From Lineus longissimus (taxonomy: Eukaryota; Nemertea; Pilidiophora; Heteronemertea; Lineidae), in NCBI RefSeq assembly GCF_910592395.1, contig NC_088313.1, positions 128,501 to 188,500 of the forward strand: a stretch of 60,000 bases of DNA, in the 5' to 3' direction. The notes beneath the pieces are model-generated. The model did not search any database and was not told where the DNA came from. It saw only the letters and a program-made list of their open reading frames with translations. Made by a program: the position numbers and the translations under genes. Below are positions 32,790-47,739 of this stretch, piece after piece (the stretch's first letter is position 1; each line of letters opens with the position of its first letter).

Positions 32790-33055
32790 GTCTGAAATCA
32801 GTGTGTACTTGAGTTTGTAAAGTTCGGGTTCAGGGGTTTTCAAGATAAAAAAATATTGATAGTAATGATGATGAGGATACTAATAATACCATTATGAACA
32901 TGAATGAATAAAAAAAGTAAATGAATAGAAAAAAATGTTGCGAATACACGGACTCGAACCCGTGACCAACAGATCGAAAATCCAGCATTCTAACCGTTGA
33001 ACCACAGAGGTTCTTCTGTTAGGGAGGAGATTTTCTTCGCGTCTTATAGCCAGGC
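32790..33055 (-). mobile_element. tRNA-related SINE-like repeat, family 1, copy 3
   Basis: The minus strand has 'tctgtggttcaacggttaga' (A box) and 'cacgggttcgagtccgtg' (B box), with a loop centred on 'attttcga'. The body and the far-end core 'aaactcaagtacacactga' match copies 1 and 2. Text beyond the A box ('tataagacgcgaagaaaatc') also matches them. Acceptor-stem halves do not pair, so it is not a functional tRNA. Confidence 0.65.
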
Positions 33056-36000
33056 TATGGTGATTTGAACCTTGTGTGAAATAGAGCGACATTTTTATTT
33101 CGCACAAGCTTCAGGTCGCCATGATGTTGAATTCGTTGAGAATTTCGTGTGTGGTTGCCACTTTGATGGAGGACCTGTCAGCAATGAAATATATGCGCTA
33201 CCCAAGTGTTTAAGCCATTAACGCTCAAGAACCTTGCAAGTGCCTCCACTATAGAATCAAGCTCCAACACCAAGAGAGAAACTCATATCATTCGGTTATT
33301 GCAGGCATCATTCTGGCCAAATGAGACTCGTGTTACACGCTTAAAGTGATATTAGCTGACATTTTGGGTTTTTATCATTTTTGACATCGTTCAACATCGG
33401 TCTGATCAATTTGAATGCAAAACATGCACGATATCAAGAATGGGGGTCATTGCAACTGAGCACTATGCGATTTAAAATGTACATGTATATGGGGTTATTT
33501 TGGGTTATTCTCTAATCCATACTTGATAATACATGAATACATAAAAATATGACGTGTTGGATATCAGTTTTAGCACACCGTGTCTTACGAGGCAGGTTGC
33601 GCGTCATTATACCTGTCTTACATCTCTTTTATATAAACCTCGTTCCAGGAAAACAATATAGAACACCAATCATGACAACAACAACACCAAAAAGTGATTG
33701 CAGCGCCTGTGTGTGAGGTTCATTTGATATCATGCTCATCGTGAAGTGAATGCGAGAGTTTGTGTTTATTGACGAGCTGTCAATACTGAAGCCGCACGCT
33801 TGCCGCGGTCTGATTACATGAGGTGAAGCAATATAGGGAAGCAATTACATTAGTCTCATTCACGCAATCTATGCACATGAGCAATTAAATCGAACTTCCT
33901 GACAATCAGTTCGAGTACATGAGTATACATACATACGTCAGAGCCACTTCTCTGGCACGGCGCCCCCCCCCCCGCCCGCGCGCCCCGCCATCGACGGGAA
34001 GCAACGAGTTTCAGGACACCTGTTCACAAGAAGCAAATAATGTTAACCCATGATGCCCGGGAACACACATTTGGCACTTTTGATTTCCATTTTATTTTCG
34101 GGGGAGCCCAAAAGTTTCGAAGATCGCACAACCGCTGGAAGTTCAGTAGGGCCTATGCCCTGGAGCGCATGTAACCAGGGTTAGGGATAATTTGTTCGAC
34201 GTACCATCGGTTTCCACCCAAAGTAACACTACAAAACGACAACTGGCAGAGACAGTGTCAATCGCGAGGCCCGCAAGACCCAGAACAACGAAATCGTTTG
34301 ATAATGATTCGGATATGTCAGCTACATATATGTGTTATCATATCAAGCCCATGCAGTCTGCTTACAAGCTACAGAATGTCACAAGAGAGTAATGAACTCT
34401 TTGAGCCACGCTAACAGGTCGTCCTTTGACCATACTAATAAACTCTGACTTGGCAGCACCCGGGGACAGAATACAAATAAGTCCCGCTGATGGCGATATA
34501 TTCCCGTAATAAATCACTGGTACTTGAGCCGAAATTGATTGTTTGTCGCGAACGAAATCCTTACTATATCCCTGGCACTTCGATGCATTTATTAACGCGT
34601 TCTGATGTCTTTATTCGCCTAACCTGCTGCAGCGCAGCATTCAATATCAACAGCGAGAAACCGCTATGAATTTCGAAAGCAACATCTCAGGGGGAGATGT
34701 TAGCATTGCCTTGCGATTGGTTGAATTCCGAGCCCTGCACCGGTAAAGCAGGATTGATGACTTCTGATTGGCCAGCACACCGAGTTTCTCACAAAATAGA
34801 AGAGGTTTTTGAGCGTTTGATGTTTTGTCACAATGATGCAATCCGTAGAGATGTTGTCTTTATTCGCATCCTTAAATACAAGACCGTCTGCATGATTGTT
34901 AACACCGCCATGACTTTCAATCCAAGTAATTAACGGGGTGTAACAAATAAATCAGCTTTCAGTTAGAAAGCCTGCTATCATTTCATGAACAACTTTGTCT
35001 GCGACGAAGAAAGTGCCGTGATAGCAATGGAGATCAGCTTCCTTTTCATCTTCATTACAAAACGAAGGTTCACCAGGAAAGTAAATCATGATTGAATACA
35101 CCCCGACGCGTGTTCTGGGTGGAGATGGGCGCTAGAAACGTGAATAACATATTGAGTAGTACAGATTACTTTGAGCTTGTTTGATAGAACAGGAGGTAAT
35201 GATGAAGTTATCATGATATTGGGAGGTGGAGAGGGTTCTGTTGTAGAAATCGCCGAGTACAACAGCGTGCACTCGCCGCGTGATTGGCCTTCCCTCACTG
35301 GCATATCTCGCTTCAAAACGTCCGTGACTAGCACAGTTAGTGGCCTGGGTTGTGTTAACTTCAAATAAACTATTCCTCTTCCGGTGTACGGTGAGAAAGG
35401 AGCCACCCTATCGGCGACTTCGTGTAACGTAATCTGACATACCCGACTCCGGCCATTAGGATCCCTTTAAAATGGTTGGACTGAAGATCACCCGACCACG
35501 GCACCAACGACGGCAGAAGTTATGTCCTCTCAAGACACGTCGAGTCCTTTTTATTGGGTTAATATACAAATGTATGTCTCACAGGCGATATTTCGTGATT
35601 TAGACGCGCACTTTATTACTAGTAACACCGACATTTATGGTTCCTGAGTGTGCAATAAATACATGGTATCTATACAGGGGCTCAAACAGTAAGAACTTCT
35701 TCCAAGTATTCTCGTTCTGCAAGGTTTCGAAAAAAGCTAATGCAAGCCTGCGGTGTTCAATACTGCGCTCGATACCAGCAATGTATTTGGGGTACAGTGG
35801 AACCGCGACAGATATACCCGATTGTCTACTGTGATGAGTGAATGGAGGAGACTGGTGAAAGAGTCTAAAGAATGATCCATGATACATGTACTGGGAAGAA
35901 CATGAGAGTAAAAGATAACGACTGACATGCGCTTTACAAGTAAAGTGTCGCCCAGGGCATCGAACATTAGAAAATGAAACTAGACTTTCTGAGATAGAAC

Positions 36001-39000
36001 ACAGAGCGAGAGTTGTAGCAGCCTCTTGTGACTACTAGTAGTGAAGACTTCGATATCATATCAGAACTACGGCATTTTCAAGATGCTTTTTTACTGCATG
36101 TTTAAATCGTTTGTTGTGTACCGTGATGTTTGTAACCTGGTGTGCATGCGTGGGTAACATGAGCTACGCAGCGTCAAGCAAAATAATCACACATCCACCT
36201 CGCGTAGGAAGACGTGATGCTGAGGCCTTTGCGAAATTTATAGCGGATGTTAGCGCACTGGTTCGTGGGAAAGAGGAAGACGGGCTGCTGCCGTTCAACT
36301 CATGTAAACTATCTCCATGATCTATGGCTTTTTGTTTGCTGCACAGGAACCTATGACGGTCACGAATTACCTCCTCCCGAAAGCAGAGACAAGCCTCCCC
36401 ATAACTCCTTGCGATTGGTCTTTTCTTAATGCCTGCGTCAGTGATGCAGGATTTAACTCGTCTCATTAGACAGTACGATCAGATATCCCACCAAATGTGG
36501 AAGAACATTTTTTCGTTCTGTACCTACTGGTGTGACTTTCTTGCCACATTACTGGTTTTGATGCAACAGTATTACTTCCTGAAAGAAAGAAAAATCACCA
36601 CATGGAAACGCGATGTTTAGATATACTTCTTACAAGATACATGTATATCAGATTTGGCCGCTTCGGATAAAAAAGGACAACTTCACACAAAATTACAACA
36701 GATCATGCAAGTCTATCTGTTTGCGAAAGGTCTGCCGATCGAATCATTAAGTCTGCACCTTACGGCAAATAGATCGCTAGCTACCCTGTAATTGAATCTT
36801 TGCAAGCGTCTGCCACTCACCCAATTGATCCCTTGAAACTCTCACAAGGCTCTTGTCAGCGCTTCTATGGGTTGTTATGGAAACGAGATATTATTTTCCA
36901 CATTGCACCACCTCTGAAACGAGAAAAACAAAAAAGTTTACAATTACGCGATCAGGTCTCAAAAGGAGTATTTCAGTTGACATTTTGGGGAAAGCCTTTT
37001 CTCGTTCCCACGGAAGTAGCAAGCATTATGACTGGCATTATAGTCGTATTATACTTAGCCTATGATGACATAATGGCAGCACTTCAAGCGAAGGCTCAAG
37101 ACAGATGCTCACAAAGGCAAATGCAGTTGTATTTTGAGGACATAGAAGAAGATGGGGGAGAAGAAGAAGAAGTAAAGAAGAGGGGGAGAGAAATGAAGAG
37201 AGGTTAAAACCGGACGTATGAAATATGGTTGGAGAGTTCCCATGTGTGGGGGGAAGCGCCGGATCGGAAAGACAACTACCAGTCTGCATCTCCTTTATGG
37301 TAAGAGTACCGCTAAACCAAAACGCGTTTCCTCGACTTGAAGGTCATAACATCTTCGAAATATCTCCATGTAGTGGTTGGGTGCACCATCTGCATCTTTG
37401 AGCGACTTTCCAACCACAAGTATGTAAATGAGAAGTCAATATTGAAATTCAACTGCCAGGACGGTCACCTGCCGCGAGGCGTCATTAAAAGACGGTGAGA
37501 GAGAGAGTGACTATAGAACCGTCAAATATACACATATCAAGAGCTTGGTCTAAGGCAAAGTAAAGGGTAAGCGTATGGTACGTTAAGCTACATGGTATGG
37601 TATTAAAAGCGAGTGAAAGATACGTCCCTTGAATGGTTCCATAGAGTTGGTGTTTGAAGACTCTGCTTCATTCTGACGCTATACGTATTTATACTATTTT
37701 CAAGTATCTATTTGATGTTGAATTTTCCCGCAGTGATCACTCTGTAACAGACTGGCGGAAGAAATCCCAACATTTCATCAGCAAGATACCTTTGCATCTC
37801 TCCCTTTCAGGTTGCTTTCTCGAAGCTTATGGTAACACATTTTCAACCATTAAACGTACACTGAGTTCAAATATAGAGTATCACTCGATAGCAACTCACA
37901 TGAAACATATATAAGCGAACCTTATATATTTTTGCTCACATGAACGAAGACATTCTGTGCATCTCATTGCCTAATTTGGCTAGCTGAAGGCAAGACTTTG
38001 TATTCCTTTTTATCAAAGCGGCAGCGTTGTGCAATGCCCGCATTTATCTTTCTGTTCACCAGCTGCCGCGAGAAAAACAAATGTACTCGGTATATGGTAT
38101 AATGAAGATAATGAGAGTCCGGATAAATCGTAAACACACAGAATAGACAAATGATAGAACATTTGAGTTTTTTATCTGAGCTCGTTCGGTACCTCATTTG
38201 GGAGGAGCAGGTGTTTCGTTTCAGAAATATCCCAAATATATACAGTTTAGTTCCACCATCGCGATATTGACGAGACAGCAAATACCCCCATTTTGGTATC
38301 AATTCCTTGAACCAAATCTTCCTTCCCTGACACGGTAGTTCATGTTTATTGATCTGCGAAGTCAGTTCTTCCCTTCAAACACGGACATCAAAGTGTAATA
38401 GCAGAGGAATTCGAGAAGTCATTTTGTTCACGTTCCCCGCGGGTCCGCGACCTCCAAGTAGAAACCTTCTGATGACTCGACAGCAGCCAATATGAAGGTA
38501 TACAGGGCGAGAAAAAGTGCCCAGCTGCCGGAGGGCCCTCACATTGATATAGATAATAATCTATCATATAGCCGAATTAATTTCATATTCTCAGATGGTG
38601 CTGTTAGTTTATAGCTTGCGATGACAGTGCTTCGGCGAACGATTGAATGACGTGCTGCGATATTTGATGGATTTCACAAAACTGCAGTAAAGCATTCAAT
38701 AGGCGTCTACGACGTATATTACTTCAGAATTTGTGGAATTGAGAAATGGAATTCTTGAAAGAGTTGTTGATGTATTTTTTGACGCGGAGAGCACTTTTCA
38801 CTGAAAGATCTACCTTGTACATTCAAACACATCACACTATTCCCACAGGCAGTTACCAATCATTTCAAGTGCTCCCTATACGTTGAAGATGTGCAAAATG
38901 CTTCCTGAAAGCGTATACCCCGTCCATTCGACATAAAAATGGCACAAGAGGAAGGAATCACCAATTCGCTAAGGTGATATTATTGAAATTCTTTTGTTGT

Positions 39001-42000
39001 GGAGGAGGGCCATTTATTCACCTACACATGGCATCTCGGTTTCAACCATTCAAGGTTTTATCTTCAGCAGTCCATAAGGATAATTTTTCATCGAGACAAA
39101 ATACGTTTTGGGGCAACGTTTACCGCCACGCGTTACAAAAGCACGTGATCGCACAACACAATCATCAGACTGACCAAGAAGTCTTCAGAGAAAAACGAAT
39201 AAATTTTCGGTATGTTTTCAGAAATACGATTTGCAGTGACGAAACAGTTAAAGATCCACCGGCCAATCCATTCTAACGGTAAACCATAAAGAAATAAACC
39301 AACCGGCCATCTAATGCACTTCTAGTACAATGACGAATTTTATTTCTGGGAGATATCTCCTCTCAACTAGTAATTAGTTCATATCACACCTCATTGTCAA
39401 ATTGATAATGCAATTCCAGGCCAAAAACCGAGTGACGCAGAAAACTCATTCCAGGATGCCCGCAAAATCTGACCTGTTCTTTCGAAGCTGTCCACATCAA
39501 AGGATAAGACTTACGTGAACTCAGTCAGTTCGTTGCTGATGACACCTCGAAAAACAAGGCGAACATGTCAGAGTAACAATCCTTTGAGGATGCTTTCTTT
39601 CTTCGAATCTGTCAAAAGTGCAAGCAAAGTCGCTACAGTAAACTGGTATCATATGGGATGAGTTGTAAAGGAACCATCTGCACTGACGAAGGAACTTAAT
39701 GGAGAATCGAACCAACAGCACAATCGAACTGGCCATCCCAGAAGCTTGAGGTGTTTTCATACAGCGCTATGATATGGAATCCAAGATGGCCACCAGGCCG
39801 CCATCTTTGTTTTTCACACTCCGTCCCATAACTCGAAATGGTGGTCCACTTATGAATGAACAGTAAGTGGGCGCCCTGCAAGGATCAAGTGTTGCAGGCG
39901 GCCATATTGACATTGCTGTGAAGACGATTTCCAGAGAGCTCAGGGGGCTGGTTTATATCGCATGGATCGTTCCAATCAGATTGAGCAGAGTGTAAACAAT
40001 CAACGAGATGCATGTTTGATGGCGTAGAATCTTGTTTGTTTGCCAGAGTTCTATCGATGGTGTGGCCTTTTATTTGACGTTTGTGACCCGTACAGACATG
40101 CCGAGGGAGCACTGTGATGTGCATAGCAGCCAACATGGTGGGTTTCTAGTTACTTTTAGTTGTGTAGATGTTGAGGGCGGGTCCTAGAGGCAGATAGTAA
40201 GTAGAACGAGAATGACCAACAAGAACATCAAATGCACGCAAAATGTTGGCGATTTACAGTAAAGGCCTTGTATGAAGATCGCTGCACCAGAGGTACTCAC
40301 ATCCTCGATAATCCAGAGTCAGTCGTATCCTCCTCCCCTCGCACATGTTACTGATAAGCTGTGCCGAGTGCTGACCTTAGCTTCAGGATGAGGTACTGAA
40401 GGCCCAAAGCTGTTTCTACAAGCCTTCGTCAAGATATAAATGATGCTGATTCAACAAACACAATTAAGATGTTCGTCGCCAGATATTTGATTAGCAGATT
40501 GAAAAGAGCGGCGGCGGTCCCATGACTGGGCAAAAAACGGACTTGTCGGATCTGGTCGAGGCGTACTGAGCTTTGAATTATACGTCTTTGATACAACTCT
40601 GTTTGATTTTCTCTCGACAGTTTTATATATCGTCAATGAGGACCCTCGCTCCGAAATGAACTCTGTCAAACTGCATTTGGTAGAGTAATCATTGAAGAAA
40701 TTTATCGATAAATGCTTCTGATGGAGTTGCATGTTATCTTACTATAGTACCTTTACAATCTGTCTGCCATTTTATCGCTTTATCAAATTGCTCAAAGGGG
40801 GCTTACAGCCAGACACTAGGGGTGAAATCGGTGGTCTTTCGGTGACTATGATATGCACACTCGGGGAACAAGGCAGTGATCTATTTAGCAAAGGTAAACA
40901 TTTCTACAAGTAATACTCTTCGTCCAAGCGTGAATAGTTATGATGTACTGTGATATAAATGTACGAGTGACCCCTGTCGGTGACTTTGTGTGTAACTGAA
41001 TCTGACCTGCTTGCCTGGCTGCCTATGACTCTCTTTAATATCAGCTAACCGGCGACAAGATAACTTTCGCGACAGAACAGTGTCCCATTCAGAAGCTTTG
41101 ACCAGTCTCCCTGTCAGCTTGTCCTATGTTATCAGAAGTGGACGACTATGTCTCGCGGAGTTGATGAGAGAAAAAACCCAAGGGCCAAAGACCAGGTGCA
41201 TGCAGGCAGACTTCTGAACAGATTGTTGGAAGCAGCAATCCCGAACCTCTGGTCATGTCTGATTTTAATGGAGTTTTCTTGTCAACAAGATGAATTGATT
41301 GGTAATCTTACCCCGTGTTGTTCCAGGTCATTCTGGCTGATATCTGCCGATTCTGGCATCATCCTTTATCGAGTTATTCGTGGATGAATTTGCGGAATAG
41401 AATATCGACAATGCCTTGATGAAAAATGAGTGGCGTGGGAGATTGTACACATAATTCTGGAGAGGCAGAATTAGAGTTCCAGATTTTGTCAATACGCGTG
41501 GAAATCAGTAGTTTGTATAGAAGGTAGTGCATTGTCAACACCGCAGTGTCCAGAATGGAGTCCCGCCAATGAATAAGTACGAATTGTCGCATCCCTAGCA
41601 ACTAACATGTATTCACTACCGGATATCTCAGTCACTTGACCGAATCAATTTACTAAGAGATTACCGTGTGATTGGCGAGAATGGACGAGAAATTGATATT
41701 GGAATTGCCAATGTTTATTGGATGCAATTGCTATATCGGGATTGAAAATTACTCCTTGTTTGCCTGCGTCCATCGAGTTAGTGTTACTTGTTATTAATTA
41801 CTCAATCTCGGCAGTTATCGGCAATGTATCTGTTTAGCGTCCCAAGTACCACCCCGGGGCACTGTTTTAGTTCGAATCATGGGTGATCAAAGCGTATTCC
41901 TGGGGACGTCACCGCAATGTCCTCAGAACTACACTAAGAGTTCGAAAGCTATCGAAAGACATGCCATGGACCAATCGATACACCTGTTTTCCAAACTGTA

Positions 42001-45000
42001 ATTATCATCTCTGAGAACCGCTGCTTGATAAACTAGTAATATCGACGATTTCGACGAGCCTTCCATCCAAACTGAAATACCATGACAACGGATGCTTCCC
42101 GCCCTAGATAACAGCCAGGGCTGAGCTGCAAGGGAAATGACAGGCGCGGAATGCGAGCAGAGGAATTTGGAAGCAGTGGGTATTGAAGGCTGTCTAGCAC
42201 GTGTACTTGTATCTCAGCCTTGTTATTGATTTGAAAAGGATTTCATACAAAACTCCAAGAGGGGCTTCTATTTTCATTCAAGACAGTTGAATTGGTCCAC
42301 ATTTTGTAACCGGAAGCCAGGGGCAACCGTTGATGGCATCATTTGTAACAAGTTTGTCATTTGAGGTATAGTATTTCTCTTGCTCTAATCTTCACAGCTT
42401 CGGTCCCCTTCGGTTTAGTTCAGTACCAAGTTGCACAAACTGAATATTCCGAATCAGCGTCAAAACACGACAGATAATCGGAAGTCGTGTATTTTCTTCT
42501 TCAATCGACTAATCTCCTGGCAATCTCCTATAACATATAAGGAGGCCATGATGGCGCACCATTCGCCAACCATCCCATCCGATTCCTTATTCCCAAATAT
42601 CGATTTCGGGCAAACCTATATCGTTGCCATGACAACACCACATGATGAAAACTTCGTGCGATTCGGCGGATGATTTTATAATACCAGCTTTTGATTATGT
42701 TTTGTTGTAGTTGTTTTGACTGGTATGATTGCCGGCAAAAAACCAGGGCAGCCGCGGCAAGGTTCCGCCAGATTTCCTCTCTACCTGGCGAGCGCTGCTG
42801 TGATGTTTTCATGCTGAATAATGGTACATTGTATTCATCATTGTTGTGATTGAATACACCTGCAAAGATCTCTCCGAGGTACAAAATGCGATGGATCTGT
42901 GTAGTCGTGAGTACTTGGAAAACAAATGCGAGTGATGGAGCCTACTGTGCGCTTATTTTATTGAAAACAGCCCTTTCGGCGGTTTCGAAACTTAATGCTT
43001 CTTTGTTGGGTTTTGTTCATTTCGAGATCGGCCAACGCAGTAGTAGAGCAGTAAATTTGAACTGTCGGCGGCCGTAAAAGCAGCGAGGCAGCCTTTTAAG
43101 CTCTACTAAGTTAAAGCGAAGTTATGCTCGTCTTCCGGTTAAAGTACACCAAGAAGAAAAGATAGAGGCTTCCAGCATATTTTTGGCGCTTCAGCACTGG
43201 CAATATCGTCATGACACTATTGCCGTCGATCTAAAGCTATTCGCTGCACAACTTCACCTACCGCCGACTAAGCACTGACAGAAGCATCCGACGAAAATAC
43301 ATTCAAGTCGCCTCGGGCAGAAATTGAGATGATGGCGTATTCTCCGACTGCTAAAATCTTTTGCTTTTTTGTGCAATTACAACTTAAATGTCGGGCATTT
43401 TTTCTCTCCGTCAACCAAGATTAAACCATCGATTAGTTTAGACTGAGCGTGTTCGTGGATCTCTGAGATTTGAGCCTGCGAAATTGGAGTGAAGCTCCAA
43501 GAGAGAGGCAAGTGCCACCATCAGGTGAGGCATTTACCTACTTTGTGACGGTGCGTGCGTTATTTTCTACCACTTCACGTCTCCTTTCACCGAGAGCGTT
43601 GAACGCCTGATCTACCATATGGTTTCGTCGTAACTTTCTCTCAGTTAAACTATAAAAAGCCCAGTGTTAGAGAGGAAGCTCTCCTCTATCATTTCATTAT
43701 GGTACCACCTCGCATCTTATTGCAAGCGATGGATGCCTTATCTGACTTATTTCGCCTTAATTCGTCTTGGATACGACAAGGAAACCCATTCATCAAACAT
43801 AAACAAAATGAAAAAAGAACATCGGTCTTTTCAGTTGCATTTTGCGAATGGTTGATGAAGATAGATGGTCATAAAATCGATAAGGAATGTATTAAGTGAT
43901 CTGTTTGGTTACGTTAGTGAAACTGATGAGGATGTGGATTCAATTTGATGCTGATGGTGTGCCTCGTGCAGGATGAGAGATGCCAACATTGGATTGTTGT
44001 AAAACTGTCATTTTCAGACTCATCAAATACAAGGTTTGCGTAACAGAATTTTAGCTTTCAGTTTATTTGACCTCATTACATGCATATCTGTATTTATCGG
44101 TTAGGCGCTATAGCGATTTCTATCTTCTCAACACTACATGTATTTCACCCGACCAGTTTCGATCGTTCACTGGTCACCAATCAAGCTCGCAGACGACACA
44201 CCGATCTATCGGCGTTGTGCGTCTGAATCCCTTCTCCGATGAAGACGCCGACTTTAGGATTGTCGCATACCGACGATAAATCGGTATGTCAGACGACAAT
44301 AACAACACATTCATTATTGTTTTGAAGTTCTTGAGGGTTTTGACGGATTATTGGTTGACCTGAGAAAAAAAGAAGCACTGGCATAAGTTCATGCCCCGAC
44401 CTCAGGAAAAAATAATTGTAATATGTTCGTGTCAACTAGTATGTTCTAAGCATAAGGATATCAGACCATTTGCCAGGCAAAAAAGCGCCACAGAGCAAAT
44501 TAGCTCTTATCAGTCGCAAAAAGAATGATATCTGTAGCAGGCAGCACCCCAAAGAAGAAAAAATCTTAGCCATATTTTTACACCATCAATGCAATTACAA
44601 ACTTGGCGCTGTATAGCCTACCTTACTTTTCAAAATTTTCTACTTAATTCACAAGTACATTTTCCCAATTACTTTATCCTTCTTACGTTACCACTTACTG
44701 CAAATTATCGCTTCCTGCCGCGATAGACCCGCACACTTGTTCAGACATATTGCCTGGCGTCTAGAGATATCAATGAAAAAACTAAATTGATTAATCGAAC
44801 TGCAAAAAACTTATAAAAATGCAAAATGTATTGCACCGGTGCTTAGGAATGGCTTAATGGTGTGAAGGAGACGTGTGGAAACGGTGAAATGCACATGATT
44901 TTATCAGTTGCATCCGATAGATCTTTCGTGAACTGTTTTGACTGGAGATTTCTTCCGCTAGCTGTGAATAAGTGGAAAAAAGGACGGCGAAAGGTTATTG

Positions 45001-47700
45001 AAGATGTGAGTTGATGACTGAGCCTCCTCTCCTGGGATCCTAAGTTCCAAATTAGCTGGCAGTTGAAAGAAGTAGTCAGCAGACTATTACAGATAAGGAT
45101 GCCCATGGAATACATTGACTTAAGAACTTCCCATTCGAGCCCCGTGCTTTCGTGAAATAATTCGATTTTGACTTAGAACAACAAAGTTAACTCAAAAACT
45201 ATGCCTGGAGTCTGCGAGCCAAATAGCAACAACCTGACTAGAAAGAACTAAGTAACATATAAGACGCCTAATGCTGCCTGGAGCATGAACAGAATTAACA
45301 TCAAACACGTACATTTTTCTCACGCGATCTTTCTGATTTGACGAAACGGCAAGTAACCACTTTTTTACAGGGTAATCTTGACATGCTTTGGGTGGAAATC
45401 ACAACGGGCCATTAAAAGATTGTTGCAAGAGGCAAGATCGCGACTCTGCCGCGCCTAATGACAGATTGCATCACGATTTGAGCTAATCATTTCATTAGGG
45501 GCGCTGTAAAATACATTCTCATGACGAGATCATTCGCTGAGCCTCGAGACTTCGTTGCAATATTATGGGCGTGACGCGAGCAGCATTTTTCCTGCGAATG
45601 CTTTCTTTAGTTGATCCTATGAAAACTGGTGATCAGTGGTGTAAGGAAAAGGCATACAATTATAGACCATAGCAAGTACAATTATTACCCCTTATACATT
45701 GACTGGCAGTATCAGAGACATTGACTGGCAGTAGAGAGTAGACGTTTACCCTATTCAGCTTACGACCCCAGCACTGAACAGAATGCTTGATGCACACCAA
45801 TGCAACAAGTTCTTCCCTTCTTCAGTTCACTCGCTCTAACGACCTAAACATTCCAAAAGAATTTCTGTCTGAGATGCCTTTCATCGATTTTTGTTTCCTC
45901 GTCAGCCACCGCGGTTTCTGATCATCACCGTCATCGCGTAGAGAAACCGTTTGAGGCCAAATAAAAAGGCAGGAATTCTAAACCCATCAGTTTCAAAAAA
46001 GTAATCGCTTAACTCAGGTAAGGCAAGGTGAAACGTGAATAGCGATAACGCTGCAGATTCTCGATCGGGTTACACTCCATCTCTTCATGAAAATAGTTCG
46101 TTTAGTAAAGGCATTCGTCTTCAATGTATTTTAAACATGACTGCATGGTGCAGTTGTTATGCACGCGAATCTACTGAAACTTGGCATCATATATAGTATT
46201 CGTATTATCAATCTTCACAGTGGCATTGTTGATATCATATTCAGTGCGTATTTACACAGATTGAGGAGCTTGAGATCTCCAAATCCTCTGGTGAAACAAG
46301 TACATGTCACTCCTCTGCAACCAGCAAACATTCCACGACACTCCATCACCCGGACATATTCCGCTCGTTGTCCAAAAACGATACCAGCAGAATCTCGCCC
46401 AACCGATTATAACGAGCAGGGAGTACTTGGATGCAATCCGGTGCGGACAATTTACCAGCCTGATGAATCTTCTGCTGTTATTCACATCAATTTAATGGTC
46501 CACTTTCTGGGCGAAATGTCCTCGATCTTTGTCCATAGACAGATTGATAGTTCTGCTATATACATATTTATATATATTGTCAGAGAAGTGGTCTCAGAGT
46601 AATGGTTTTCTCGAAGAAATATTGGTTATATTATTAAGTAATGGCAAGTTATGGAACATATAGACAACACTTTACCAAGAGATGACTGACCATGACAGTT
46701 AAGTGCCGAGTTTGGATAGGAATCAGTTGGCAGTGACCACTTTGTAGACGTGGGCCTCCAGACAGAGCTTCCTACCTGTCATCTTCCCGACATAAAATCA
46801 CCGCCTGTGCGGCGGAGGATGCGCTCATTAAAGGATTACCCCGCTAGATGGCGCACATCATCCCAAGCCTATGCCGTTAAGATGCAACAAGAGGATATTG
46901 ACAGGACATTTTGCATTAGCTTCTTGCAATACTGTTCAGGACTCCACGACAGCTAAACAAGCCCACACACTTCTGTCAGCCGACACCAAAAAATGGCACA
47001 AAATTCCGTTCGATCAATTAGGTTTGTCCAAATCCATTACCTATACCGTCGTGGAAAGCAGAGACGGCATTGCCTTTTTGCAAAAAAACGAGGTCATATT
47101 GAAAAGGTGTATTGGTCTTTGCAGGAGGCATCGGATCTCAGACTATGGACACTGTTTTTTAGAGCTTGCCAGTAATATCAGTCGAATACAGTTCTTAACA
47201 CCAGGGCATAAGTGGAGACAAATTTCAACCTGAACTGAATATAAGCTTACTAAACTAACCAAAACAAAACGGAGAGGAGAACGCTTCGTATTTTTGAAAT
47301 GACCCAAAAGAGAGAGGTCACCTCTATCTGGTCTAAATATACATCTTTAGTGAAATGCAAATTGACAACCCCCGGCGCAACGACAATTTATTGAATTGCT
47401 GAAAAGAATCTAAAATCACAGAATCTAAACGAATGACCTGCAACGGTTTTCAGCTAGCTCAACAAATCTTATCGACGTGTGGAAAGCTCAGAACAGCTTA
47501 GCGGCACTTTGCCTCCGGATTTCACAATCACAAAGCGCTAGATTTCTCCGACATTCTTGTTCCTCCCCTTGGCAATTTCTCTCAGATGAAAGACAACTGG
47601 CAGTATTTCCCAACTGGCTACAAGATCCAGTAAGCCTTCGGCTGCTCAGTGGAAAAAGCGCTGCATTCCCTGACGCAAGCCTTCCCCACCCTTAGCAATG
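33056..47700. other. Gene-poor stretch; nothing recognised
   Basis: Scanned for domains, splice-bounded exons and repeats on both strands. ORFs are short and featureless. Minor items: a C-rich run at 33962-33990; 'gtacagtggaaccgcgacag' at 35792, possibly a solo end of the CAGTGGAACC family; and a GA-rich purine tract at about 37141-37205. Confidence 0.35.
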
Positions 47701-47739
47701 CCCCTTGATGAACGTCTATCCCCGTGAGATATTTGCCAA

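Noticed and set aside
36800-37207. 135-aa ORF with acidic and basic tail
   Set aside because: The tail comes from a purine-rich low-complexity tract; the rest has no motif or splice context.
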